From positions 62,001 through 126,000 of the forward strand of contig NZ_BQXM01000008.1 of the NCBI RefSeq assembly GCF_022836495.1: a stretch of DNA of 64,000 nt, given 5' to 3'. How positions within the stretch are numbered: position 1 is the first letter of the stretch; every line of letters starts with the position of its first letter. This stretch comes from Desulforhabdus sp. TSK. Its GTDB lineage: Bacteria; Desulfobacterota; Syntrophobacteria; Syntrophobacterales; Syntrophobacteraceae. The translations under genes and the position numbers were made by a program. This document shows, one piece after another, positions 46,603 through 56,986 of this stretch. Below the pieces are notes generated by a model. The model was not told where the DNA came from and did not search any database. It worked only from the letters and a program-made list of their open reading frames with translations.

Positions 46603-47544
46603 GTGAAAACCGTTTTTGGCCCCGTCCCTTCGCGGCGTCTGGGGCGTTCCCTGGGTATCGATGTGATACCCGCCAAGACTTGCACTTACGATTGCGTCTA
46701 CTGTGAATCCGGCCCCACGACCCATTTGACGATCCGGAGACATTCCTTCATCGACCCTGGCCGGGTCATGCACGATCTGGAAAGCTATTTCCACGATTAT
46801 CCCCAGGGCGCCGATGTGCTTACCTTTTCCAGCGCGGGTGAGCCCACGCTCTATGAGCCGCTGGGCCAACTGCTGGGAGACATCAAGAGGCGCTTTCCGC
46901 AATTGCCTCTGGTGGTGCTCACCAATGGCTCCCTCCTCTGGGATCCGCGGGTCCGCCAGGATCTGTCCGCAGCCGATCGGGTTGTTCCGTCCCTGGATGC
47001 TGCTACCCTGGACGTTTTTCAGCGCATCAACCGCCCCCATCCCACGCTGGATCTGCCCCGCATACTGGAAGGCCTCCAGGCCTTTCGCAAAGAATATAGC
47101 AAGCAGTTTTACCTGGAAATCATGCTCGTTGCAGGGATCAATGACCATGCCGAGGAGCTGCTGGAGATCCGCCGTGCGGTGGACCGTTTGCGCCCCGACC
47201 GCATCGAGCTGAACACCGTGGTTCGCCCGCCCGCCTATGGGTATGCCAGGGGGCTTTCCGGCAAAGCCATGGAAGAGGTGCTCCGTTTTTTCCCCGCCGA
47301 GACGAGCGGCGTCATCGGGTGCTTCGAGGGGGCCGCCCCCGTGATGGACAGCCAGGACCTTCCATCACGTGTGCTGGAACTGGTGCGCCGCCGCCCCTGT
47401 ACCCTCCCGGAAATGGCTGCATCCCTCGGGGTTCCCCTGGAAAGCCTCGGGGACACTCTCTTTCATCTTCTACAGAAAAATCACCTGATCCGCTATCGGT
47501 TCAACGATCTGGATTACTATCGCCCTGGGTCAGCCGGAAAATGA
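46603..47544 (+). CDS. Radical SAM protein
   Basis: 313 residues from GTG 46603, where the family's usual start VKTVFGPVPSRRLGRSLGID lies; AAAGG is about 11 bases upstream, and a TTG at 46567 is an alternative. The 4Fe-4S/SAM site is CTYDCVYC (CxxxCxxC) near residue 28, with SSAGEPTLY as the GEP motif. The C-terminal ~60 residues resemble a small winged helix (SRVLELVRRRPCTLPEMAASLGV). It belongs to a widespread family of unassigned reactions. Confidence 0.85.
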   Translation: MKTVFGPVPSRRLGRSLGIDVIPAKTCTYDCVYCESGPTTHLTIRRHSFIDPGRVMHDLESYFHDYPQGADVLTFSSAGEPTLYEPLGQLLGDIKRRFPQLPLVVLTNGSLLWDPRVRQDLSAADRVVPSLDAATLDVFQRINRPHPTLDLPRILEGLQAFRKEYSKQFYLEIMLVAGINDHAEELLEIRRAVDRLRPDRIELNTVVRPPAYGYARGLSGKAMEEVLRFFPAETSGVIGCFEGAAPVMDSQDLPSRVLELVRRRPCTLPEMAASLGVPLESLGDTLFHLLQKNHLIRYRFNDLDYYRPGSAGK

Positions 47545-47573
47545 AAACGGGGCGCCGGAGATCGCCGTGACGG

Positions 47574-47728
47574 CTAGTACCAACGATCACAATTGAGCAG
47601 TTGCTGACCTTGATGTTTTTGTAGGAGCGGCATCCTGCCGCGACAAAGGCTGCGATTACCCGTAGCTGTCACGGCTGGAAGCCGTTCCTACAGAAAAATG
47701 GTCGTGTATTTATGATCTCCGGTACTAG
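47574..47728. repeat. Larger repeat unit containing REPIN-like palindrome, copy 2 (hybrid arms)
   Basis: The core 47620-47692 has a left arm of catcctg type and a right arm of the ggctggaag type, so the two arms pair only partly. Outer ends CTAGTAC (47574) and GTACTAG (47728) are inverted repeats. The same layout, including related flanks (ATTTATGATC), is found in the copy at 61635-61792. The right end overlaps the stop codon of the M16 peptidase gene. Confidence 0.8.
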
Positions 47729-50466
47729 CGAGCGGGCACATGCTTCTTCGGGGGCGTCGCCTTGAGGATTTCCACGGGATGCTCGGGGAGAACGCGTGTG
47801 ATGAGGGTCTGAGCAAAAAGCCGACGCGCCAGTTGTTGAATATCCCTGCTGCTGACTTTCCGGATCAACTCTCCGTACTTCCTGTCATAATCCCAGCCCA
47901 GTCCCAGGGCTTCGTTGATGGCGGCACTCCGGGCCTGCGTATCCAGACTTTCCAGTGACAGCTGGTGCACGGTGATCAGCATGTCCTTGACAGTCTCCAG
48001 TTCCTGCGGGGATACGGGCTCTTCCATCAACCGTTTGAGGTTTGCCAGGATGATCCCCTGGACTTTTTCAAGGTTGTTCAGGGTGGTTTGAGTCAGGATG
48101 CCAAAAAAGCCGGCACGGACTCCATAGAAAGGAGAGGCTCCCACCACGTAGACGAGGTCTTCCTTTCCTCCACGCAGCGCATCAAAGAGGCGGCCCCCCG
48201 GGTTTCCCTGGCCGGAGAGGATACCGTCCATAACATCCAGGACAGGTTTCTCCGCGTTGTCTATCGCCAGCCCGTTCGTTCCGATAAAAAGCGATGCGGC
48301 GCTTTTCTCGTTCTTCTTTTCCACCACGCGGTTTTCCGTCAGAGGATTCGTTTCCTCCATGGGCGGCGGCAGTGCCGTTTCCCGACCTTCCCACCGCTCG
48401 AACAGTTCTTGAATTTTGGGCAGCAGCTTGTCCGTATCCACATCGCCATACACGGCGAGAACGGACTGTCGTGGGTTCAGCATGCGCTGGTAAAAGGCCA
48501 GGACGCCTTCCCGGGTGAAGGACTGGACGGATTCCGGGGTCCCCAGGCGGTCATTTCCATAAGGACTTTGCTGAAAGTAGTTCTTTTTGAAGAGGCGGAT
48601 CACCTCATGCTGCCAGCTTTCATCCTGGCCCTGGATGGCCAGCAGGGTCTCCTGCCGCTTCTTTTGAACTTCCTCCTGGGGAAACTGAGCGTTTTGAGCC
48701 ACGTCGGCCAGGACATCCAGGGCGAGGTCCAGATCTTCCTTGAGGACCTTGATGGAGACATGATACGTGTTGTTGTCCGAACGGCTTTCAATGCCGCCCC
48801 CCACCTCTTCGATGGCGAGGGCGATGTCCTGCTTCGTTCGCCTGCTGGTTCCCGCCGTCAGCAGGGATGCCGTGAAAGAGGCGATGCCGGGTTGATCCAG
48901 GTCCTCGATGCTCAGGCCGCCCTTGCCGTAGAGGTGCAGAGTCACCAGGGGAAGTGAGGCGTCTTGCTTCAAGAGCACCCGGAGGCCGTTGTTCAAGGTG
49001 CGGGATTGGATCGAGGAGGCAGGAAGGGATGCGGCAGGTGAGGCCGTCTGCCTGTCGGAGACGGCGCCCTCTGTCTTTTCAGGTTGTATGACTGCCACAT
49101 TGCGGCGCTCCGCCTTGAGATAGCGCTGAGCGACCTCCTGGATTTGCTCGGGGGTGACCTTGCGGATTTCTTCGACATAAACTTCATCGAAATACGGGTT
49201 CCCAGTATAGACGTAGGAAGAGCCCAGCGAAGAAGCCAGGGAGGAAACCGTCTCCTTGTCGAACACATGCTGAGCAATGGCGCTCTTTTTCGCCTTTTCC
49301 AACTCCTCACTGCTCACGGGCTCGGTCTTGAAACGCTCCAGTTCCTCTTCTACACTCTTGAGAACCCCCGGCCAGTGTTGAGGGTCCAGGGTCAGGGAGA
49401 CGAAAAACTGTCCCTGAACGAAATGAGGTGTCCAATTGGCGGCGCTGACGCTCAGCACCAGGTTTTCCTTGTCTTTCAGGCGCGTGTACAGTCGGCTGGT
49501 GCGCCCTTCACCCAGGAGGAGCGCCAGCACGTCCAGGGCGTACAGGTCCTTGTCGTCGATCCTGACCGAGGGAAACCCCACCATCGCCTGGGTGAGCCGC
49601 GCAATGGGAAGCTTTTTTTCTTCCCAGCGTGAAGCCACCTGAAGGGGCTCCTGAGGCAGGACGGGAGGTGCCGAGGCCTTGCGCTGAAAAGATTTCGTCT
49701 TACCATCGATGAATTCCACGACGCTTGCGGCCTGCACATTCCCTGCAACGACGACGGTCATGTTTTCCGGTTGATAACGCGCTTTATAATAGCGGAGGAG
49801 GGCGTCTCGGTCCGAATGGACAAACACCTCCTCGTAGCCGATGATGGGATTTCTCACAGGATGCACCCTGTAGGCCGTCTGAGCAAAAATCTTCCAGAGC
49901 TCGCGGTCGGGATCGTTTTCTCCCATCTTGATTTCCTGTTGGATGACCGCTTTTTCCCGTTGCACTTCCCCGGGATCGAGCTTGCTTTCGCTCACATAGG
50001 AGAGGAGAAGATCCAAAGCGTCTTTCCAGCGCCCTGCAGCCGTGTTGATATAATAAAGGGTCCGGTCGTAGGAGGTGCTGGCGTTGGTGGAGCCTCCCAT
50101 GCGCTCCAGCCGCTTCTTGGCTTCTTCTTCCGTGAAGGATTGCGTGGACCCTCCCGAGACGACGTGCTCCAGGTAGTGCGAGAGCCCTGCCGACAGGTAG
50201 TCCCCCTCATAAATGGAGCCCGCTTTCACGAGGACCTGCACGGAAACGATATCCACATCTTTTTGCTCGTGAACGAGAACGGTCAGACCGTTTTTGAGAA
50301 CGACAAAAAGATCGCCGGGCTTCGAGGCCAGCACCCGTTGCACCGAAGCCTTCAGAGAGGCTGGAAGCTCTGGAACTTGCAGGGAATCTCCCGAGGAATG
50401 ACTGAAAGGAGCTCCCGTCAGGACGAGGAAAGAGCAAAGGATCCCCATGAAGCATTTTTTCATCAT
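47725..50466 (-). CDS. Two-domain M16 (insulinase/pitrilysin-type) zinc peptidase, exported
   Basis: 913 residues from ATG 50466 (AAGGA upstream); a longer start at 50511 would precede the signal peptide (MMKKCFMGILCSFLVLTGAPF). The first M16 half has the inverted zinc motif HYLEH near residue 98 and the third ligand Glu in EKAVIQQE about 75 residues on. The second half (from ~residue 480) repeats the fold without the zinc motif, so active and inactive halves are fused. It probably degrades peptides in the periplasm. Its TAG stop falls inside a repeat end. Confidence 0.9.
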   Translation of the reverse strand: MMKKCFMGILCSFLVLTGAPFSHSSGDSLQVPELPASLKASVQRVLASKPGDLFVVLKNGLTVLVHEQKDVDIVSVQVLVKAGSIYEGDYLSAGLSHYLEHVVSGGSTQSFTEEEAKKRLERMGGSTNASTSYDRTLYYINTAAGRWKDALDLLLSYVSESKLDPGEVQREKAVIQQEIKMGENDPDRELWKIFAQTAYRVHPVRNPIIGYEEVFVHSDRDALLRYYKARYQPENMTVVVAGNVQAASVVEFIDGKTKSFQRKASAPPVLPQEPLQVASRWEEKKLPIARLTQAMVGFPSVRIDDKDLYALDVLALLLGEGRTSRLYTRLKDKENLVLSVSAANWTPHFVQGQFFVSLTLDPQHWPGVLKSVEEELERFKTEPVSSEELEKAKKSAIAQHVFDKETVSSLASSLGSSYVYTGNPYFDEVYVEEIRKVTPEQIQEVAQRYLKAERRNVAVIQPEKTEGAVSDRQTASPAASLPASSIQSRTLNNGLRVLLKQDASLPLVTLHLYGKGGLSIEDLDQPGIASFTASLLTAGTSRRTKQDIALAIEEVGGGIESRSDNNTYHVSIKVLKEDLDLALDVLADVAQNAQFPQEEVQKKRQETLLAIQGQDESWQHEVIRLFKKNYFQQSPYGNDRLGTPESVQSFTREGVLAFYQRMLNPRQSVLAVYGDVDTDKLLPKIQELFERWEGRETALPPPMEETNPLTENRVVEKKNEKSAASLFIGTNGLAIDNAEKPVLDVMDGILSGQGNPGGRLFDALRGGKEDLVYVVGASPFYGVRAGFFGILTQTTLNNLEKVQGIILANLKRLMEEPVSPQELETVKDMLITVHQLSLESLDTQARSAAINEALGLGWDYDRKYGELIRKVSSRDIQQLARRLFAQTLITRVLPEHPVEILKATPPKKHVPAR

Positions 50467-50534
50467 CTGGCTTGTTCCTTCTTCAGAATCAAAATGAGCA
50501 CGTACACGCATTACGGATTGAGAACTTCATTTTT

Positions 50535-50593
50535 TGTAGGAGCGGCATCCTGCCGCGACCGGCTCACTGTCGCGGCAGGATGCCGCTCCTACG
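50535..50593. repeat. REPIN-like palindrome, copy 3 (catcctg arms both sides)
   Basis: The same element as copy 1 (27651) in the opposite orientation, differing only at the last base. It lies just upstream of the M16 gene start, in the gap before the next leftward gene. Confidence 0.9.
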
Positions 50594-50667
50594 AAAAACA
50601 GGGAGCTATCACATCGGAAATTTTATACCTTAATTGCGTATAAATTCTTCGCTCCTTTATAAACCCT

Positions 50668-51444
50668 TTATAACCGGCCTTCCTGAATCAGGCTACCGAT
50701 GAGTCGATGTCTGTGGACCGGACCCTGCTGGGTCATCCATTGCAGGGGAGGGCGTCTCAATCCGATCACCTGCCACTGGTGCCGACCGTACCCCCATTCC
50801 ACGCAAATGTCGTCGAGCTGCGCCAGGTGCACGAGACGATGCGTGGCTTCGAGGATTTCCTGCAGGCGGAGGTGGCCCGGCGGAATGAATGCGAAGGCGG
50901 CGGGTCCTGCCCCGTCACTGACGCACCGAAGGGCGGCTACGCATTGAAAATGAACGCAAACGAGGTCTATGCGGTCCTCCCAGGGGATGTGCTCCTGAAC
51001 AACCAGGGGATTGAAACGTTGGGACAGGTCCTCCAGGGCTTCGAGGTCCTCAACGAAATGAGCACCGGCCGACGCAACGCGCCGCCCCATGGCCCAGAGG
51101 GGAAACCGAAAATCTTTGGGGATGTTCCGCTTTTGCCGCATTCCAAAATAGATGCGGGTGTGCGGATGAGGCCATTGGAGGCACTGAAAGAGATTTGCCT
51201 GCAGGACGTTGGATCGCTGATAGTGATACGTGGTGGCAAGGGGAAAGGTCGGGATGCCTGCAGCCTGGAAAAGGCCCGCATACCGTGGAGTGGGAAAAAA
51301 GACGCGGTGTGCCCGACGGAGCAATTCTTTTTCCTCGGGGGGATAATCGTGGATAGCCGGTCTGACGCCCAGAGTGAGGACCGACGGGCAGGAGCGAAGA
51401 AAAGGGGCCAGTGCGATCCTGGTGTTGTCCGTCCGACCATTCAT
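50668..51444 (-). CDS. ATP-grasp-like protein
   Basis: 258 residues from ATG 51444; an in-frame stop lies seven codons upstream. Segments such as RYAGLFQAAGIPTFPLATTYHYQRSN, HPHTRIYFG, DFRFPLWAMGRRVASAGAHFVEDLEALEDLSQRFNPLVVQEHIPWEDRIDLVCV follow the RimK/ATP-grasp layout (substrate, flexible loop, lid). The ATP-binding Lys and the C-terminal metal ligands are not obvious, so the activity may be altered. ATP-grasp enzymes join carboxylates to amines or thiols. The partner is unknown. Confidence 0.6.
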   Translation of the reverse strand: MNGRTDNTRIALAPFLRSCPSVLTLGVRPAIHDYPPEEKELLRRAHRVFFPTPRYAGLFQAAGIPTFPLATTYHYQRSNVLQANLFQCLQWPHPHTRIYFGMRQKRNIPKDFRFPLWAMGRRVASAGAHFVEDLEALEDLSQRFNPLVVQEHIPWEDRIDLVCVHFQCVAALRCVSDGAGPAAFAFIPPGHLRLQEILEATHRLVHLAQLDDICVEWGYGRHQWQVIGLRRPPLQWMTQQGPVHRHRLIGSLIQEGRL

Positions 51445-51569
51445 ATCCGTGGGAGCTCGTTGCTATACCGATCCTCGTCCGCCCTGGGGGCTCGGGGGAA
51501 GCATGAAGGATTGCACGGCCTTCGGGAGAGGAACTGCAGGCGGAGCTGGGAGTGCAGATCCACCGAAGG

Positions 51570-53006
51570 TCAATTCATGCTTGGATTGAGGAGTACATCG
51601 GGGTGAACCCCGTAGTTGTAGCTGCGCATCCTGAAATAGTTTTCCAGGAGGCCGATGCGCTGATCCACGTAATCGTAAATCTTGAGCTTGCCGCCTTCGC
51701 CGTTCCCGTTGGTGTGGATTTCACCGATGGCGTTGGCGAGCGTCTTGCGAAAGTAAGTGGGAACAGTCAAAAAAAGGACGCTGGAATGCAGCATCCTGGA
51801 GCATTCCGTCAGGGTCTGGGGGGTCACAAAAAGCGCTACAGGTTCAGAAGGAAGAGGGCTCCGGCAGCCGGAGGAGCCGTTGCCGGGGGAATCCCCATCC
51901 GACGGAGCCCCTGTCTTACCCGCCGGTAAGAAGGTGTGGACCTTGATGTCCCTGTCATTCAGCTCCGCACGCAGGACCTCGTCATGATTCTCGTCTGAGG
52001 AAAGGACCAGCAACGGATGGGAAGCCTTCCGAATCTCGCGCTCGATGTCGTCGGCGATAATGCGGATGCGCGCTTTGTCCTGCATGAGAGATTGCAGCAT
52101 GGGGGCGTAGTCGGCGCGGGAATGGTAGGGGTATTCAAACTCCGTAGGCCTTGCGATGACATGGGCGTGGATGATCCCCCGTCCTTCCCGTGCGTCCTTT
52201 TCATTGATGGCATAAACGACGTCTCCCACATAGTAGTAAACGATGCGGGAAAGGCGGTCTTTGCGTTGTGTCGTGTTGGAAAGGCCCAGCATGTAACGGG
52301 TGTCGAAATTGGGGATGGTGTGCGTGATGACCTTGGCGGGGCACCGCTGGCACTCATCCACGATGAGATAGCCCACCTGATCCGCGATCTTCTTCCAATG
52401 GCGCATGGCCTCACCGGTGTGGGAGATGGTGATGTTTTTCCCCACCCGGTGAGCCCCTTCGGAAAACACCCCGATTTCAGAGGTGGGAATTTGAAGGAAG
52501 TTTTCGATCTTGGTGAGCCATCCCTGGAGCAGCTCCAGCTTGGGAATGAGAATGAGGGTGGGTTGGCGCCGCTGGGCGATGGTGTAGAGCGCAATGACGG
52601 TCTTGCCGCTCTTGTGTCCCCCGACCAGCGTGGCGAAATCCTTTTCCAGGAGCGCCTCGGCCGCCTCCTGCTGGTAGCTTTTGAGCTCACCATGAAATTC
52701 CAGAGGGCGGGGATCGAAAGACCTCCGATGATCCACCAGTCGAAAGGGCTGCTGGCACTTTCTGCACAGTTCAATCAACTGGTCCAGAAAGCCCCTGGGA
52801 AGGAGATAACTGCGGCCCTTCTGGCGCAGGCAGCTGATTTGGGGAGGGATATTCCCGATCCATTCCCCTCGGTTGTGCCGCATCTCGTATTCGGGGTTGG
52901 TGAACACCAACCGCTCATGAATCTTGCGCTCCAGCAACGGATTCAGTCCCTCCGTGGGAATCTTGATCGAGTCGGCAATCAGTATGCTCAGCACTTTTGC
53001 AAACAT
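51570..53006 (-). CDS. Superfamily 2 helicase-like protein
   Basis: 478 residues. The SF2 core has LKSYQQEAAEALLEKDFATLVGGHKSGKTVIAL (Q-motif and Walker A GGHKSGKT near residue 134), LILIPKLELLQGW (Ia), LIVDECQRCPAKV (Walker B, DECQ) and LGLSNTTQRKD in the position of motif III. The second RecA half is shortened, with motif VI not clearly visible. It resembles the helicase parts of type I/III restriction and phage-type repair proteins. A CRKC-QQ Cys pair near residue 83 is part of the N-terminal domain. No nuclease or methylase gene is adjacent. Confidence 0.75.
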   Translation of the reverse strand: MFAKVLSILIADSIKIPTEGLNPLLERKIHERLVFTNPEYEMRHNRGEWIGNIPPQISCLRQKGRSYLLPRGFLDQLIELCRKCQQPFRLVDHRRSFDPRPLEFHGELKSYQQEAAEALLEKDFATLVGGHKSGKTVIALYTIAQRRQPTLILIPKLELLQGWLTKIENFLQIPTSEIGVFSEGAHRVGKNITISHTGEAMRHWKKIADQVGYLIVDECQRCPAKVITHTIPNFDTRYMLGLSNTTQRKDRLSRIVYYYVGDVVYAINEKDAREGRGIIHAHVIARPTEFEYPYHSRADYAPMLQSLMQDKARIRIIADDIEREIRKASHPLLVLSSDENHDEVLRAELNDRDIKVHTFLPAGKTGAPSDGDSPGNGSSGCRSPLPSEPVALFVTPQTLTECSRMLHSSVLFLTVPTYFRKTLANAIGEIHTNGNGEGGKLKIYDYVDQRIGLLENYFRMRSYNYGVHPDVLLNPSMN

Positions 53007-53241
53007 CTTGGATACCTTTCACAGCTGGAAAGCCACCGAAATGAAACTTGCTTCAGAAAATACCCGCCTGAAACGGCTGTAACGCATCCTCCGGTGATGG
53101 ACAAAGCGCTCCACCGAGGGGCGAAAAAGAGTGTCGAGGCGCACCATTTGTTACCATATTTCACCGTTCTTTGGCTTCAGATCGGAGTTGCACTTCAAAA
53201 TCTTTAAACAAAGAAGCGGATCGTCTTCAAAGGAAGACTTA

Positions 53242-53386
53242 GGCAACTCCAAAGAAATAACCTACCAAAGGATGGCTTGCTTTGTAGGAGCGGCTTCCAG
53301 CCGCGACCAAGCGCATGGCGGCTTCTCCGATGTCGCGGCTGGAAGCCGCTCCTACAGTTCTGGTACTCTATTATTTGTGAGCTGCC
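53242..53386. repeat. REPIN-like palindrome, copy 4, within a larger inverted repeat
   Basis: The core 53283-53356 has ggcttccagcc arms on both sides. Outer flanks beginning GGCAACTCC (53242) and ending GAGCTGCC (53386) are inverted repeats over about 25 bases. The same outer end occurs left of copy 7 (59949). The 53007-53583 gap contains only this and a short AT-rich stretch. Confidence 0.8.
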
Positions 53387-53583
53387 TTATTCCCTAGAAT
53401 ATTAGTATGGAATTAATGCTCTGCCAAGGGGCAAATCTGTCTAAACTTCTGGGAACCGATCAATCCTGATACTGGGAGAACGATTGTGCTAAAATAAAAA
53501 CGTGTGAAAACTTATTGTGCAGGCGTCACTCTGCCCTGCTGCGTCGACTGAAGCAAACCCACCCACCAGAAAAGGACGGCCCC

Positions 53584-53901
53584 ATGGTAGACTTTTCCCA
53601 GGATTCCATTGAAATCCTCAGCCACCTGGCACTTGAGTATCAGCAAAAGCAGAAAGAATTGGACGCAATCCTGGAAAACGCAGACCCCGAAAAAATCCTG
53701 CAGCAGTTGAGCTTCCGCGCGGAGCTCACTACCGATCACTTCAGGGGTGCACAGAGAGCTCTCCTCGGTCTGCTTTCCCTTGGTGACGATGGCGAAAAGA
53801 GCCAGGCCAGACAGGCTGCCGTTGCGCTTTTCCGGTGCTTCGACGAAATGCGCATTCTGTTTCAGGCCGTAGCAGCGCTTCCCTCCAAGACGGATGGCTG
53901 A
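53584..53901 (+). CDS. Small helical hypothetical protein
   Basis: 105 residues from ATG 53584 (AAGGA upstream); the frame extends upstream to 53515 without support. It reads as helices (SIEILSHLALEYQQKQKELDAILENADPEKILQQL, ARQAAVALFRCFDEM). No family is recognised and no signal peptide is seen. It is convergent with mltA, 24 bases apart. Confidence 0.6.
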   Translation: MVDFSQDSIEILSHLALEYQQKQKELDAILENADPEKILQQLSFRAELTTDHFRGAQRALLGLLSLGDDGEKSQARQAAVALFRCFDEMRILFQAVAALPSKTDG

Positions 53902-53925
53902 GCCCTCCAGGAATTCCGGGGCCCC

Positions 53926-55188
53926 TTATTTCTTCAGCAAGAAGAAATAAAGCCTTCCTGGATGCTTCATTCTGCCGGCCGTCCATTCGGCCGCTTCACC
54001 CGTGCCGCAAAAAAGATCCGCTCGTCCGGGCCCCTTGATGGCCCCTCCCGTATCCTGGTTCAGGACCCATCGTTGCAATGGCTCCCATCCCAGGACCTGG
54101 CCCTGGGCGTCCAGACGAGGCTTTTTTGTTTCTAAAAATGCCAATGCGCCCTTGGGAAAAAACTGCGGGTCCGTGGCGATGGACCGTCCCGCCGTCAATG
54201 GCACATTGATGCTTCCGATGGGACCTGTATCTATCCATCGGAAAAAAACATAGCTTTCATTATAGGAAAGAATTTCATCCCGCTCCAGGGGATGATTCCT
54301 CAAATAGTCCTTGAGGCTTTGGAGTGTTATCTCTTCTGCCGCCATCACTCCTTTTTCCAGGAGATATTTCCCGATGCTGCGGTAGGGATGTCCATTGGCA
54401 CCCGCATATCCAACCCGCCGCATTTTTCCATCGGGCAGTCGGAGCATACCGGACCCCTGAACCTGCAGGAAGAAGACGTCGATGGGATCTTTGAGCCATG
54501 CCAGCTGGCAGCCCGTCGTTTCCAGTTTCTTGCCGGTGTCGATGTCCTGGCGGGTATAGTACGGAACGACGCGGCTTCCTTCCACGCGCCCTACAATTTT
54601 TTGATCAGAATACAATTTTGGATTGAAAGATGCTAGATCAATCGTCACCAAATCAGGCGGAATGCGATAAATGGGGTATAAAAAATCACCACCCCGCTGC
54701 ATCGCTGCGTCCAGAACGGGCTCATAATATCCCGTCACAAGGGATTCCCCCGAGGACTCGGCGCTGCGGCTTCGGTATATATCGAAGGTCCGGGCAATGG
54801 TGGCGGGATCGATTTTATGGGCGTCCAGGAGTTTTGAAAATTCCTTCAGCGTGGCTTTGAGCTGGTCTGCCCGGAGCGGCATATCGCCCAACGAAAACAT
54901 TCTGTCGTCCGGGATGCGGTCATAGAAGGAAATGCTTCCTGCGACGGCCTGGCGCAACGAGTCCACGTCCAGGTCATCCTCGAAGGCGGGGATCTCACTC
55001 AGGGGGACGGGCTCGAACCCCGGGGCTCTTGCCGGGCCCTCTTTCATGGGGGGCGAGCAGCTCCAAAGCAGGCACACGAGGAGAATCTGCAGCAGCCCGG
55101 ACACAATCCTGGCCGGAACGTTGGACATCGGCATGAGGCAAAAGGCCGTCAATCGGCTCGGAAAAAGGGTTAGATGCATTTCATGCAC
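53926..55188 (-). CDS. mltA: MltA-type membrane-bound lytic murein transglycosylase
   Basis: Up to 420 residues. Possible starts are GTG 55188 (GGAG upstream), ATG 55179, or ATG 55134/55128, the last giving a normal lipoprotein signal ending in LLWSC (Cys near residue 44 of the long form). Family blocks are VTGYYEPVLDA, LYPIYRIP, PYYTRQDIDTG, FFLQVQGSGMLRLPDG, YAGANGHPYRSIG and the C-terminal 3D domain with VLNQDTGGAIKGPGRADLFCGTGEAAEWTAG, in which the Asp is catalytic. It cleaves peptidoglycan at the outer membrane. Confidence 0.92.
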   Translation of the reverse strand: MHEMHLTLFPSRLTAFCLMPMSNVPARIVSGLLQILLVCLLWSCSPPMKEGPARAPGFEPVPLSEIPAFEDDLDVDSLRQAVAGSISFYDRIPDDRMFSLGDMPLRADQLKATLKEFSKLLDAHKIDPATIARTFDIYRSRSAESSGESLVTGYYEPVLDAAMQRGGDFLYPIYRIPPDLVTIDLASFNPKLYSDQKIVGRVEGSRVVPYYTRQDIDTGKKLETTGCQLAWLKDPIDVFFLQVQGSGMLRLPDGKMRRVGYAGANGHPYRSIGKYLLEKGVMAAEEITLQSLKDYLRNHPLERDEILSYNESYVFFRWIDTGPIGSINVPLTAGRSIATDPQFFPKGALAFLETKKPRLDAQGQVLGWEPLQRWVLNQDTGGAIKGPGRADLFCGTGEAAEWTAGRMKHPGRLYFFLLKK

Positions 55189-55253
55189 CTGACTCCACTG
55201 TGCTGTTTACGGGTGATAACCTGTATGCTGTTAACGGTTGATAAGCTGGCTTT

Positions 55254-55323
55254 TGTAGGAGCGGCTTCCAGCCGCGGCAAAAATAATCGATGGAAAAAGT
55301 CGCGGCTGGAAGCCGCTCCCACG
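55254..55323. repeat. REPIN-like palindrome, copy 5 (ggcttccagcc arms)
   Basis: TGTAGGAGCGGCTTCCAG ... CTGGAAGCCGCTCCCACG with a 20-base AT-rich loop. It lies between the ahcY end and mltA start, both leftward genes. Confidence 0.88.
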
Positions 55324-55388
55324 AGCAAAGCAAGTAGTTCAGATCTCAGCCTTGCGGAGGCGCCGGCAATACGATGCGGTTCCCTTGA

Positions 55389-56772
<1,384 letters not shown>

Positions 56773-56807
56773 AAAAGTCCAAATTTCAACCGATCCCAGT
56801 ATCTCAT

Positions 56808-56957
56808 GAAAATCCCCCTCGATCCCCCTTTGATAAAGGGGGAGGCACAAAGCCACCTCCCCTTTGATAAAAAGGGAGGTGCAAACTTTCACTTTGATAG
56901 AGAGGGTAGCGTACATTCCCCCCCCCTAATAAAGGGGGGCAGGGGGGATTTTATCGT
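56808..56957. repeat. Tandem CCCCCTTTGATAAAGGGGG-type palindromes
   Basis: At least three related hairpins in a row: CCCCCTTTGATAAAGGGGG, then CCTCCCCTTT...AAAGGGAGG, then CCCCCCTAATAAAGGGGGG with further C/G runs. Related sequence lies at 40165-40252. No gene is present. Confidence 0.75.
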
Positions 56958-56986
56958 TCAGGTGAAGATCAACGCACGTTTAACGA

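Noticed and set aside
51445-51569. A frameshifted N-terminal extension of the ATP-grasp-like gene in the gap before the helicase gene
   Set aside because: A short open frame ends in ATGA-like overlap near 51444, but it is rich in Pro, Arg and Ser without family similarity, and the downstream ATG start gives a sensible protein.
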